A stretch of 64,000 bases of DNA from CP2-2F sp034436355 (GTDB lineage Bacteria; Chloroflexota; Anaerolineae; Aggregatilineales; UBA2796), in assembly GCA_034436355.1 (NCBI GenBank), contig DAOTVQ010000040.1, positions 62,001 to 126,000 of the forward strand, given 5' to 3'. Below the pieces are notes generated by a model that saw nothing but the letters and a program-made list of their open reading frames with translations, made no database searches and was not told the origin of the DNA. Below, piece after piece: positions 25,149-33,060 of this stretch. The position numbers and the translations under genes were made by a program. The number at the start of each line of letters is the position of its first letter. Position 1 is the first letter of the stretch.

Positions 25149-27316
25149 TCGTCCGCCCCACCTTCCGCATTGGCGCTGACCAAGCGCTGCAAGGCGCGCA
25201 GCAGCTTACCACTTTGCTCAAAGCCGCTTTCGCCCAGATCGGCGAGCGCAATGTAGATATGTTGGCGGCAGCGGCGCACCAAGCCGATCACAGTGCGGTA
25301 GAGCGCTGCTTCTTCAGCGGCTGCCTCATCGTCATCCGTCCAGACCTGATCGGGCAAATATTCACGGCGCAGCACATACGGGTGAGTCAGCGGCTGCTCC
25401 AAGCGCTCAAACCAGCCGCTGCTGCCCACATCCAGCCAAAACTGATAATCCACGTAGCGGTTCCGCAAAAGGAAGGTGTTGGCAGGCATGATCAGCACGG
25501 CGTCGGCATTTTCATCTTGCCAGCTCTGCGCGTGGAGCGAGGGCAGCAATCGTTGTGAGACAAGGCTCAAATACTCACGTCCCGCCTCTGACCAATCGCC
25601 TTCATAGCGATCATAGAGCGTTTGGCGGAAATGCTGCACAGAGGCGATCAACTGTGCCGCAACGCGCCCTGCCTCAAGGTTATTGTGCAGTGCGTAGCCC
25701 TTCTGCGAGAGCTTTTCGCCAAACAGGCGCCGCAAAAAGTGATCGAGTGGTATGTTTTCGCCGTGTTCAAGGCGTGCGCGGTAGCTATCCAGCCATTCGC
25801 GCAGTGCATCATAGCGCTGCCCAACGCGGTAGCCAATGCGCGCCTGCTTATCTGCTTCCAGCTTGGCAAAGGCGCTCAGGCTAGGGCGCAAAACATTTTG
25901 ATCGTCGCGCTTGGCGCGGTAGATAATATCTGCCAGCAGCCGTGCGCGCAGCGGATCAAGATCGCTAATGCAGAGCGCTAAGGCATCCGCCACATCTTTA
26001 GACGGCGGCGCGATCAGCGTCAAGCCATCCAGCCAGTGCGGATGGGCAATCAGGGTGAAGGTCAGCAGGGCGCGGGTGATGGCGTCATCGGTCAGGGCGC
26101 GGGATGGGCGGTGCGTTAGCACAGGGATTTGAATGCCGTACAGTTCTTCCCGTTGGCGCAGCGCGTAGGTGAGCGAAAAGCGCAGCGAGTCGTTCAGGAA
26201 GGGCGATAGCACAGCGATCTGGCGTGGCTGAACGCCTGCTGCCACCAGCGCAGCAATCTGATCGGCAGCTGCCTCGATCATCTGTGGGTAGAAGCGGTTG
26301 GCGCTGTAGGAAAAAGCAGCACTCGGATCGCCCTCAGCCTGTAGATCAGGCTCAAAGCGCGGGCTTAGAATGCGGTTGAAGGCTGCCGAGAGCGCCGTCA
26401 TATCAGCAGACATGACACGCGAATGCGGCATGATCAGGTGATCATCGCACAAGCCGCGCAAAGCATAAGCGGACTCAGGATCAGCGCCGAGGAAAGTCCG
26501 TAAGCCGCCATCTTTATCGTAGAGCAGCAGCGCGCCTTGCACATAGGGCAGCAGCGCGGCAAGGAAATCATGCGCGGCGGGCGTATCTTCTTCAATGTTT
26601 TCTGCCAGCAGAAAATCAAAGCGCGCTTGCAGGAACGTTTGAAATTCGGGCAGCGGCTGCACAAAACGCCGAAATGCCTCAATGGTCAGCGAGAAATCGA
26701 GCAGGTTGTGCTGCAAGCAGTGTGCGCGGAACTCTAGGGCAAGCGTCCGTGCGCGCTCAAAGACGGCAAGGCGGCTGGAGTCGCGCTCGCCCCAGGCATT
26801 GCCCAGCCGCTCGGCAACTTCTTCCAGCGGAAAGCCCATCAGCGCAGCGCGGTTCAGGTTATCAATCACCTGCGAGATGATGCGCGGCGGCGCCACGCGC
26901 ATATCGTTCAGGGCAAACTCACCGTTGGCAATGCGCGGCAGGGCAAAGCGTGCCATGAAATATTGCGTCGTCTCAATGTTGAGGAAGATCGGTTCGCGGC
27001 GCGGATCGCCAACGCCAAGCGGCGCGGCAAGCTCCGACCAATAGACGCGCACTGCTTCACGGGCAAAGCTGGCAAGCGTGGTGATGATCGGCGCGCCACC
27101 GCCATAGTCCGAGTCGTGCAGCGCTTGCTGATAAGGTCGCGCTAAGGGCATTTGCGCCACGAAGATCAGCAGCCGTGAAGGATCAACACCGCTTGCCAGC
27201 CATGCCAGCATGTGCTGCGCCGCATAGGTTGTCTTGCCGCTGCCGGCGATGCCTTCTAGAAAAACTTTGCGGAATAGTAAGGTGTCATCTACTGCCACAG
27301 GTTCGGAATCGCTCAC
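25145..27316 (-). CDS. SF1-like P-loop partner protein of the helicase
   Basis: A 723-residue protein with an intact Walker A (GIAGSGKT, 22-29) and UvrD-like overall layout. The motif II region reads FLLAENIEEDTPA where UvrD proteins have DExQDT, so the catalytic acidic pair is altered. The remaining motifs are not clear. It therefore looks like a degenerate SF1 subunit, comparable in logic to AddB beside AddA, though no iron-sulfur or nuclease cysteines are visible. It is first in the operon, overlapping the active helicase. A joint role in DNA end processing or repair is inferred. Confidence 0.78.
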   Translation of the reverse strand: MSDSEPVAVDDTLLFRKVFLEGIAGSGKTTYAAQHMLAWLASGVDPSRLLIFVAQMPLARPYQQALHDSDYGGGAPIITTLASFAREAVRVYWSELAAPLGVGDPRREPIFLNIETTQYFMARFALPRIANGEFALNDMRVAPPRIISQVIDNLNRAALMGFPLEEVAERLGNAWGERDSSRLAVFERARTLALEFRAHCLQHNLLDFSLTIEAFRRFVQPLPEFQTFLQARFDFLLAENIEEDTPAAHDFLAALLPYVQGALLLYDKDGGLRTFLGADPESAYALRGLCDDHLIMPHSRVMSADMTALSAAFNRILSPRFEPDLQAEGDPSAAFSYSANRFYPQMIEAAADQIAALVAAGVQPRQIAVLSPFLNDSLRFSLTYALRQREELYGIQIPVLTHRPSRALTDDAITRALLTFTLIAHPHWLDGLTLIAPPSKDVADALALCISDLDPLRARLLADIIYRAKRDDQNVLRPSLSAFAKLEADKQARIGYRVGQRYDALREWLDSYRARLEHGENIPLDHFLRRLFGEKLSQKGYALHNNLEAGRVAAQLIASVQHFRQTLYDRYEGDWSEAGREYLSLVSQRLLPSLHAQSWQDENADAVLIMPANTFLLRNRYVDYQFWLDVGSSGWFERLEQPLTHPYVLRREYLPDQVWTDDDEAAAEEAALYRTVIGLVRRCRQHIYIALADLGESGFEQSGKLLRALQRLVSANAEGGADE

Positions 27317-27406
27317 GGTTGCCCTGCCCGTTTGAGGAAAAGTAGCACAAAAGTTCAGTAAGTATAGCCGAAAACAGCATTTTTGGCAATCCGTGCGGCA
27401 GGCTGC

Positions 27407-28609
27407 CTACACAGGCTCATGATAGGCAAGCGTGGAGCCAACCCACGTCCGATCCTTGTTGAAGCGCGTTCCCATCATGCGCCCTTTGCTCATGCGGACG
27501 AGCGTGCCGACGATCTCGGGCTTGGCGCGCTGCGGACTCCACAAGAGCAGCATTCGCACCTCAGCCTTAGCGAAATCGTCGGGCGTTTCAACCAGCGGCG
27601 CATAGGCAACTTTGCGCTGCAAAAGATAAGCGGCGCGGCGTTCGGCGGGAATGGCAGCCAGCCTTTCGGGCGTCGGGTCAAGGTCTACGCCGCTGCCACT
27701 GTAGGAAAAAAGCGGCTTCAGCACATAGTTGTTCATCAAATCGGTCGGATACTCGGTCAGATCGCTGAGGAAATGTGCAGGCGGCACGCACGGATCGCTG
27801 AGCAGCGGCAATGAATATTTGCTGATGCGGAAGAACCAGTGCGGGTGCGAGACCCACGTCACCGCCGCCTCAGCGCAGAGGCGGTGTGCTTTTTCGAGCG
27901 TCTCGCCGCTCAGATCGTCAAAGATCAGCCGATTGTAGAAGCGCGTGATCGGCACTTCGCGCCCACTGATCGCATCGCGGTAGAAAACGCGGCTGCCACG
28001 CTGAATCACCTCCGTCAGGCACACTGTCTGAATGCCGAGCAGCGCCTCAGTGCAGGCAAAATCAATGCGCGTCTTCTGCTGTTCAGGGTGCAGCTCTAAC
28101 AGCACGACTTGCTGTGGATCGTGATCGGCAACGATCACCTCACGTAGCAGGCGCACAAAGGACTCTTCAGTATGCGGTGCAATGTAAAAGCGCAGCGATG
28201 GATCAATCTCAAAGTGCTGCCGCACTTTCTGATCAAGCAGCCACTGAAAGCCGTAGAGCGTTGGAAAGCCTTGCAGTTCGATCAGGCGCGGCACCAAGGC
28301 GCCGTTTTCGTCGTGGCAGATAGCAAAATCAACTTGGAGGCACTCTGGACGGGCTGAATCTGCCACCTGCAAGTGCGGCGGCACAGCAGGGCGGCTGCGG
28401 GCAAGGTAGCTAGGCGTTTGGACGGCGTGTGCCAAGCGTTCCGTCGCAGCGATCAGGTCTGCCATGAGTGGCGCGCTGAGGAATAACGGCGTCTCACACA
28501 GGTGAAAATCCATCGGAAAGCGGTAGGTGCTGTTCAAGTCCTGCACGAAGGCATCATAGCGTGCTTGGCTAAAGGCTGCGTTGTAGCGCCGTCTGATCTC
28601 AGTGATCAT
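27407..28609 (-). CDS. ATP-grasp-like protein of unknown function
   Basis: A 400-residue cytoplasmic protein. The C-terminal half shows ATP-grasp traits: NYVLKPLFSYSGSGVD (Lys and Gly loop), YLLQRKVAYAP, KAEVRMLLLW (metal-binding Glu-x-Arg) and TRFNKDRTWVGST. The N-terminal half has FAICHDENGALVPRLIELQGFPTLYGFQ, recalling ligases that activate a carboxylate. Such enzymes join a carboxylate to an amine via acyl phosphate. I cannot name the substrate. ATG 28609 has GGTGG close upstream; ATG 28621 adds four residues. It diverges from the R2-like oxidase gene across 119 bases. Confidence 0.65.
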   Translation of the reverse strand: MITEIRRRYNAAFSQARYDAFVQDLNSTYRFPMDFHLCETPLFLSAPLMADLIAATERLAHAVQTPSYLARSRPAVPPHLQVADSARPECLQVDFAICHDENGALVPRLIELQGFPTLYGFQWLLDQKVRQHFEIDPSLRFYIAPHTEESFVRLLREVIVADHDPQQVVLLELHPEQQKTRIDFACTEALLGIQTVCLTEVIQRGSRVFYRDAISGREVPITRFYNRLIFDDLSGETLEKAHRLCAEAAVTWVSHPHWFFRISKYSLPLLSDPCVPPAHFLSDLTEYPTDLMNNYVLKPLFSYSGSGVDLDPTPERLAAIPAERRAAYLLQRKVAYAPLVETPDDFAKAEVRMLLLWSPQRAKPEIVGTLVRMSKGRMMGTRFNKDRTWVGSTLAYHEPV

Positions 28610-28637
28610 GCTGCCACCCATCGGTTTTCGTAAAGAT

Positions 28638-28663
28638 AAGGCATGGGCATTATACTATGCCTT
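28638..28663. promoter_or_regulatory. inverted repeat around a TATACT box between divergent genes
   Basis: AAGGCAT and ATGCCTT (7-bp arms) flank 12 bases that include TATACT at 28651-28656. The position between the divergent ATP-grasp-like and R2-like genes is typical for a repressor or activator site. The pattern is seen directly; its use is inferred. Confidence 0.4.
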
Positions 28664-28728
28664 GTTGCATCTACCCTTCGTCAGGTGCGACAAGTAATGT
28701 ACTGTTCTAGAGAAGGTGCGAAAGCGCT

Positions 28729-29538
28729 ATGCGACTCGATCAGACGCTCTTACCACTGCGCGACTATCACAAGGCAAAACGCCTGATGTGGAATCCGCAA
28801 GATTTAGATTTCAGCCAAGATCAGCGTGATTGGGCGGCGATGTCTGACCGCGAACACGATTTGATCCGACGCGGTGTGTCTCTCTTCCTAAGTGGCGAAG
28901 CAGCCGTTACCGATGACCTTGCGCCGCTGATGGTCGCCTTGAAGCGGGAAGGCGGGCATCTTGAAGAAGAAATGTTTTTGACAACGCAGCTTTTTGAAGA
29001 AGCAAAGCACGTAGAGTTTTTTGATGCGGTGATCGCTCAGGTGCTGGGCGAAACACCCGATGCCAGCCAGATTGCCGGCGCCAATTATCGCCAGCTTTTC
29101 GCAGCGCTAACGGCTGCCCTTGACGCGCTGCTCACCGATCATTCGCCGATGGCGCAGGCGCGTGCCGTTGCCAGCTACCATATGATCATTGAAGGCGTGC
29201 TGGCAGAAACAGGTTATTACGGCATTTTTAAGGCGCTGCGCACCAAAGGGCTGATGCCTGCGCTGACCGCAGGCTTGGAATATGTGCAGCGTGACGAGGC
29301 GCGCCACGTTGCCTTTGGCTTGCACTTGCTCTCACGCTTGCTCAGCGAGGATGCTGCCTTGTGGTCGGTGGCGGAAGCGCAGCTAAACATGCTGCTGCCT
29401 TTAGCGCAAGGCGTTTTTATGGAACTGCTTGGCGATTTTTTGCCAAACATCCCGTTTGATCTCGATCTGAATGATATTGTTGGATATGCTGGCAGGCAGT
29501 ATATGGCGCGCCTAAACGTGCTGGAGCGCGTGCGCTAG
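28729..29538 (+). CDS. R2-like ligand-binding oxidase (R2lox)
   Basis: A 269-residue ferritin-fold di-metal protein related to the ribonucleotide reductase R2 subunit. Metal ligands are readable: Glu57, Glu91, His94, Glu155, Glu190, His193 (SGEAAV, FEEAKH, MIIEGV, QRDEARH). Characterised R2lox proteins hold a Mn/Fe centre and a Val-Tyr ether cross-link. Here Val60 lies three residues after Glu57 and Tyr150 five before Glu155, the exact spacing of the cross-link pair. It lacks the tyrosyl-radical role of true NrdB, and no NrdA is nearby. It binds a long-chain ligand in known cases; its substrate is unknown. Confidence 0.9.
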   Translation: MRLDQTLLPLRDYHKAKRLMWNPQDLDFSQDQRDWAAMSDREHDLIRRGVSLFLSGEAAVTDDLAPLMVALKREGGHLEEEMFLTTQLFEEAKHVEFFDAVIAQVLGETPDASQIAGANYRQLFAALTAALDALLTDHSPMAQARAVASYHMIIEGVLAETGYYGIFKALRTKGLMPALTAGLEYVQRDEARHVAFGLHLLSRLLSEDAALWSVAEAQLNMLLPLAQGVFMELLGDFLPNIPFDLDLNDIVGYAGRQYMARLNVLERVR

Positions 29539-29562
29539 ATAGCCACGCCGCGTGGTGAGATT

Positions 29563-30675
29563 ATGGAAGCACTCAATGCCCTTTTGCAGGAAAATTTAGG
29601 CAAGGTCTACACGGCGGCACAGGTTGAAATCCGCTGGCGCAACGCCGTGATCTACCGTGCGGCGCTTGGCACGCTGGACGCTGAAGGCAGGCAAACAGGC
29701 GAAGGTGTGCAGCCCGTCACGCGCCACACGCGCTTTGACTACGCCTCGCTCACCAAGCTGATCACCACGCTTGCCTTCTTCCGTTTAGTAGATGCTGGCA
29801 GGGTGCGGCTGGATGACCCTGTCTGTAGCGTGCTGCCCGAATTGCGCGGCGAGCGTCCCATTCAGCCCTACCCCAATCCGCTGAAGCCGGGTGCGTTTGT
29901 AGAAGTGGTGCCGCCTACTGATCAGACCGCAGACGCCAGCAAGGTGACTTTCTGGCACTTGCTAACGCACAGCAGCGGCTTAGCCGCGTGGCTTGATCTG
30001 CGAAGCGCACCCGATCTTGAAGCGCGGCGCGCCATGTGCTTGAACAGCCCGTTTAGCGCGCCGCTTGGCGAGCGCACGCTCTACAGCGACATTAATTATA
30101 TTTTGCTGGGCATAGCACTTGAGGCGCTGACAGAAAGCACCCTGCGCGAGGCAGTGCAGCGGCTTGTGCTGCGCCCGCTAGAGATGAGCGCCGCCTACAG
30201 CCCGATCACGCCGCCCAACAGCGTGCCGCCCACCGAAATTTGCGCGTGGCGCGGTCGGCGCATTCAGGGCGAAGTGCATGATGAGAACACGGCTGCCTTA
30301 GGCGGCGCCGCCGGACACGCCGGCTTATTCGGCACAGCCAGCGACGCTGCCCTGATCGGTCAGCTTTACCTTGATGAAGGCGGCGGTTTCATCAGCCCGC
30401 GCCTTGCCCAAGAAGCAGTGCGCCAACACATGGGCGACCGCGGCTTAGGCTGGCAAATGCGCTCGCCCGAAGGCTCCTCCAGCGGGCAGTTTTTCAGCCC
30501 AAACAGCTACGGACACACCGGCTTTGTCGGCAATTCGCTGTGGGTAGACCCTGAACGGCAGCTTGTGGCAGCCTTGCTCACCAACAACATCTTCTACGGC
30601 AGGCAGGATCGGCTAATTTTCGGCTTTCGCGTCCGCTTCCATGATACGCTTATCACTGCTCTAGAGAGAAAGTAA
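29563..30675 (+). CDS. beta-lactamase-related serine hydrolase
   Basis: A 370-residue hydrolase of the class C beta-lactamase/esterase fold (YbbE-like). The active-site Ser62 and Lys65 are in ASLTK, Tyr174 in LYSDINY and the HTG motif in YGHTGFVGN. No signal peptide is visible. It is 25 bases after the oxidase and four bases before NamZ. In Bacillus a hydrolase of this type is encoded with NamZ, so a role in muropeptide or cell-wall recycling is inferred. Confidence 0.85.
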   Translation: MEALNALLQENLGKVYTAAQVEIRWRNAVIYRAALGTLDAEGRQTGEGVQPVTRHTRFDYASLTKLITTLAFFRLVDAGRVRLDDPVCSVLPELRGERPIQPYPNPLKPGAFVEVVPPTDQTADASKVTFWHLLTHSSGLAAWLDLRSAPDLEARRAMCLNSPFSAPLGERTLYSDINYILLGIALEALTESTLREAVQRLVLRPLEMSAAYSPITPPNSVPPTEICAWRGRRIQGEVHDENTAALGGAAGHAGLFGTASDAALIGQLYLDEGGGFISPRLAQEAVRQHMGDRGLGWQMRSPEGSSSGQFFSPNSYGHTGFVGNSLWVDPERQLVAALLTNNIFYGRQDRLIFGFRVRFHDTLITALERK

Positions 30676-30678
30676 GCT

Positions 30679-31806
30679 ATGGTCGAAACAGGTTTGGATG
30701 TTTTCCTCGAATCACCTGATGTTTACGGTGCGGTTGGCTTGCTGGCAACCGTTGCCAGCCAAACGCGAGAGGGCGTAACTGCCTTAAATGCGCTGCGTGA
30801 TTACGCGGTGAATGTGACAGCCGTCTTTGCGCCGGAACACGGCTACTTTGGCGTGGGTAGTGCAGGCGATCACATTGCAGACGAAATGTTTGAGGCGCTG
30901 CCACTCTACAGCCTGTATGGAGATAGGCGTGCGCCAAGCCTTGAGGTGCTGCGTACACTCAACACAGTTCTGATTGACCTGCAAGATGTGGGCGCCCGCT
31001 GGTACACCTTTCTTGCCACTGTGGGCTATATGCTGCAAGCCTGCCAAGAAGCAAATGTGCCTGTGCTGCTGCTGGATCGCCCTAATCCGCAAGGGGGCGT
31101 GTTGGTGGAGGGCATCCGCGCCGCCAAAGATTTCTTCTCCATTGTTGCACCGGCACCCCTGCCCGTGCGCTATGGCTTAACACTGGGTGAGGCGGCGCAA
31201 TTCTTGAACGAGAACATCGGCGCTCAGCTTGATGTGATCCCGATGCGCGGCTGGCAGCGCGAAATGCTCTACGCGGATACAGGGCTGATCTGGTCGGCAA
31301 CCTCACCTGGCATCCCTGATCCGATCACGGCGCTTGTCTACAGCGGCACCTGCCTATTGGAAGGGCTGACCGTGAGCGAAGGGCGTGGCACGTCACTGCC
31401 TTTTACGCAGATCGGTGCGCCGTTCATAGAGAGTGAAGCATTGGCAGAGGTGATGAACGGTTTGGATTTAGGCGGCGTGCTGTTTCGCCCGTGTTGGTTC
31501 ATGCCGCAGAGTGGTAAATATGTCGGTGAGCGCTGTGGCGGCGTGCGCTTTTTCGTCACCGAACCAAGCAACTATCTTGGCTTTGCCGCTGGCTTGCACC
31601 TGATCGCTGCGCTGCGCGCCATGTATCCGAGTGAGGTCAAATTTATCGAGACGAACGGGCGCTATTGGTTCGACATGCTGACTGGCTCAACCTATCTGCG
31701 GCGTGCCTTTGAACACGGTGCAACGGTTGCCGAAATGCTAGAAGTTTGCGATGAAGAAGCGCACGCTTTTCAGGCAGCCTCAACACCATTTTGGCTTTAC
31801 GAATAA
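30679..31806 (+). CDS. namZ: NamZ-type exo-beta-N-acetylmuramidase (DUF1343)
   Basis: A 375-residue protein of the DUF1343 family, whose characterised Bacillus member NamZ removes terminal N-acetylmuramic acid from peptidoglycan fragments. Family landmarks are VFAPEHGYFGVGSAGDHI and VLIDLQDVGARWYTF, then LLLDRPNPQGG and GEGR-like SEGRGTSLPF. Unlike Bacillus NamZ there is no signal peptide at this start, so it may act in the cytoplasm on imported fragments. It overlaps in operon with the serine hydrolase and is followed by cell-wall genes. Confidence 0.87.
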   Translation: MVETGLDVFLESPDVYGAVGLLATVASQTREGVTALNALRDYAVNVTAVFAPEHGYFGVGSAGDHIADEMFEALPLYSLYGDRRAPSLEVLRTLNTVLIDLQDVGARWYTFLATVGYMLQACQEANVPVLLLDRPNPQGGVLVEGIRAAKDFFSIVAPAPLPVRYGLTLGEAAQFLNENIGAQLDVIPMRGWQREMLYADTGLIWSATSPGIPDPITALVYSGTCLLEGLTVSEGRGTSLPFTQIGAPFIESEALAEVMNGLDLGGVLFRPCWFMPQSGKYVGERCGGVRFFVTEPSNYLGFAAGLHLIAALRAMYPSEVKFIETNGRYWFDMLTGSTYLRRAFEHGATVAEMLEVCDEEAHAFQAASTPFWLYE

Positions 31807-31836
31807 GCCATCAATCAGGCGCTTGCCCTACGCAAT

Positions 31837-31864
31837 TTGTCAGAACGGCAAAGGACGGTATGAT
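31837..31864 (+). promoter_or_regulatory. promoter of the PA14/SH3 gene
   Basis: TTGTCA at 31837-31842 and TATGAT at 31859-31864 (each five of six consensus) with a 16-base spacer. Transcription would begin near 31871, where an inverted repeat starts. Confidence 0.55.
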
Positions 31865-31870
31865 CAAACG

Positions 31871-31889
31871 CTTTGAAGTGCATTCAAAG
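31871..31889. promoter_or_regulatory. inverted repeat at the transcription start, operator or hairpin
   Basis: CTTTGAA and TTCAAAG arms (7 bp) separated by five bases. It overlaps the predicted transcription start and ends 18 bases before the ATG, ahead of the AGGA ribosome site. It could be a repressor site or a 5' RNA hairpin. Confidence 0.4.
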
Positions 31890-31906
31890 ACGTAGAGGAT
31901 GAAGGA

Positions 31907-33025
31907 ATGCGACAACAACAATCCTTAGGACGGCTTTTCTTCGCAGTGCTGGTCATCATTGGCTTAAGCGCGGCGTTCTTCGGGCAAAGTCCCGTGCAGG
32001 CGCAAGGGATCACTGGCTCAAACTGGGAAGGCTACTACTGGTCGAACCCAAACTTTCAAGGGAACCCTGCTCTGGCACGCATAGATGCCGCTATTTTGTT
32101 CAACTGGGGAACAGGGTCACCGGCACCGGGCATTATTCCCAACGATAATTTTAGTGTGCGCTGGTATAACCGCATCGCGTTTGCGGCGGGTACTTATCGT
32201 TTCCGCGCCGGCGCGGATGATGGCATTCGCGTGGCAATCAACGGGCAGATCATCATTGATCGCTTTACGCCGGCGGTGGGCGGTTTCACCGTCAATACGG
32301 CGGATGTGGTGCTAGGCGCTGGCACTTACGAGATCATCGTGGATTACTATGAAGGCGTGGGCGATGCCGGCGTGCTGTTCGACTGGACAATCGTTTCAGG
32401 TGGTGGCGGCGGCGTGCCGGGCGTTGGCACAACGCCTTTCCCAACCGGTGTGCCTGCTACGCCGACCAAAGTGCCTGTTGTGAAGGTGGTCGTGATTGTG
32501 GATCGCGCCAATATCCGCAGCGGACCCGGCACAAACTTTCCAACCATTGGCGAGGCATTTAAGGATCAGCAGTTCACCGCCATCGGGCGCAACGGTGACT
32601 TTGGCTTCGAGACGTGGTATTTGCTGGATTTGGGCGGCGGCGCACGCGGCTGGATGTTCCGCCAAGTGATCTACGTCTACGGCAGTGATCCGGCAGCTTT
32701 GCCGCGCACCCGTGAGGTGATCAACGCGCCTGCCATCAACACCGGCGGCGCTGAGGCGCCCGGCGGTCAGCCTGCCGCGGTTGAGCCGTTTGAGGTGCGT
32801 GGCATCACGCTGAACAACGCCCTTGTGCGGAATATTCCAAGCCTGAACGGCGAGCGGATCGGCGTTATTCCAAAGGGCGCAACCTTCCAAATCCTAAAGC
32901 TGAGCAACAATCAGGCGTGGGTCTATGTGGCTTACGAAGATTTGCGCGGCTGGACGTTCGTCCCCAACATCCGCGTAACGGTCGGTAGGCTCGGCGTGCT
33001 GCCGAGAGGGAATACCGCGCCATAA
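31907..33025 (+). CDS. secreted protein with PA14 and two SH3-type domains
   Basis: A 372-residue exported protein. A signal peptide ends PVQA-QG. Residues about 35-165 match PA14 (GSNWEGYYWSNPNFQG and RFRAGADDGIRVAINGQIIID), a carbohydrate-binding fold. A Gly/Pro/Thr linker leads to two bacterial SH3-like units (ANIRSGPGTNFPTIG at about 203 and NALVRNIPSLNGERIG at about 305), which usually bind peptidoglycan or peptides. No enzyme domain is seen, so it is probably a wall-binding or adhesive protein. A hairpin-rich 35-base gap separates it from the M23 peptidase. Confidence 0.85.
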   Translation: MRQQQSLGRLFFAVLVIIGLSAAFFGQSPVQAQGITGSNWEGYYWSNPNFQGNPALARIDAAILFNWGTGSPAPGIIPNDNFSVRWYNRIAFAAGTYRFRAGADDGIRVAINGQIIIDRFTPAVGGFTVNTADVVLGAGTYEIIVDYYEGVGDAGVLFDWTIVSGGGGGVPGVGTTPFPTGVPATPTKVPVVKVVVIVDRANIRSGPGTNFPTIGEAFKDQQFTAIGRNGDFGFETWYLLDLGGGARGWMFRQVIYVYGSDPAALPRTREVINAPAINTGGAEAPGGQPAAVEPFEVRGITLNNALVRNIPSLNGERIGVIPKGATFQILKLSNNQAWVYVAYEDLRGWTFVPNIRVTVGRLGVLPRGNTAP

Positions 33026-33052
33026 GCGGGCGGGTCAGCCGCTTACGGCTGC
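33023..33052 (+). promoter_or_regulatory. two mutually exclusive hairpins between operon genes
   Basis: TAAGCGG (starting at the stop codon, 33023-33029) can pair with CCGCTTA at 33039-33045. Alternatively CAGCCG at 33036-33041 pairs with CGGCTG at 33046-33051 around a CTTA loop. The two stems share 33039-33045, so only one can form. This recalls an attenuator or a translation switch for the next gene, whose start is nine to ten bases further. Confidence 0.4.
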
Positions 33053-33060
33053 TGAGTGGC

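Noticed and set aside
28729..29538. Ribonucleotide reductase beta subunit (NrdB)
   Set aside because: It is short, lacks a partner NrdA, and has the Val/Tyr pair and ligand spacing of R2lox.
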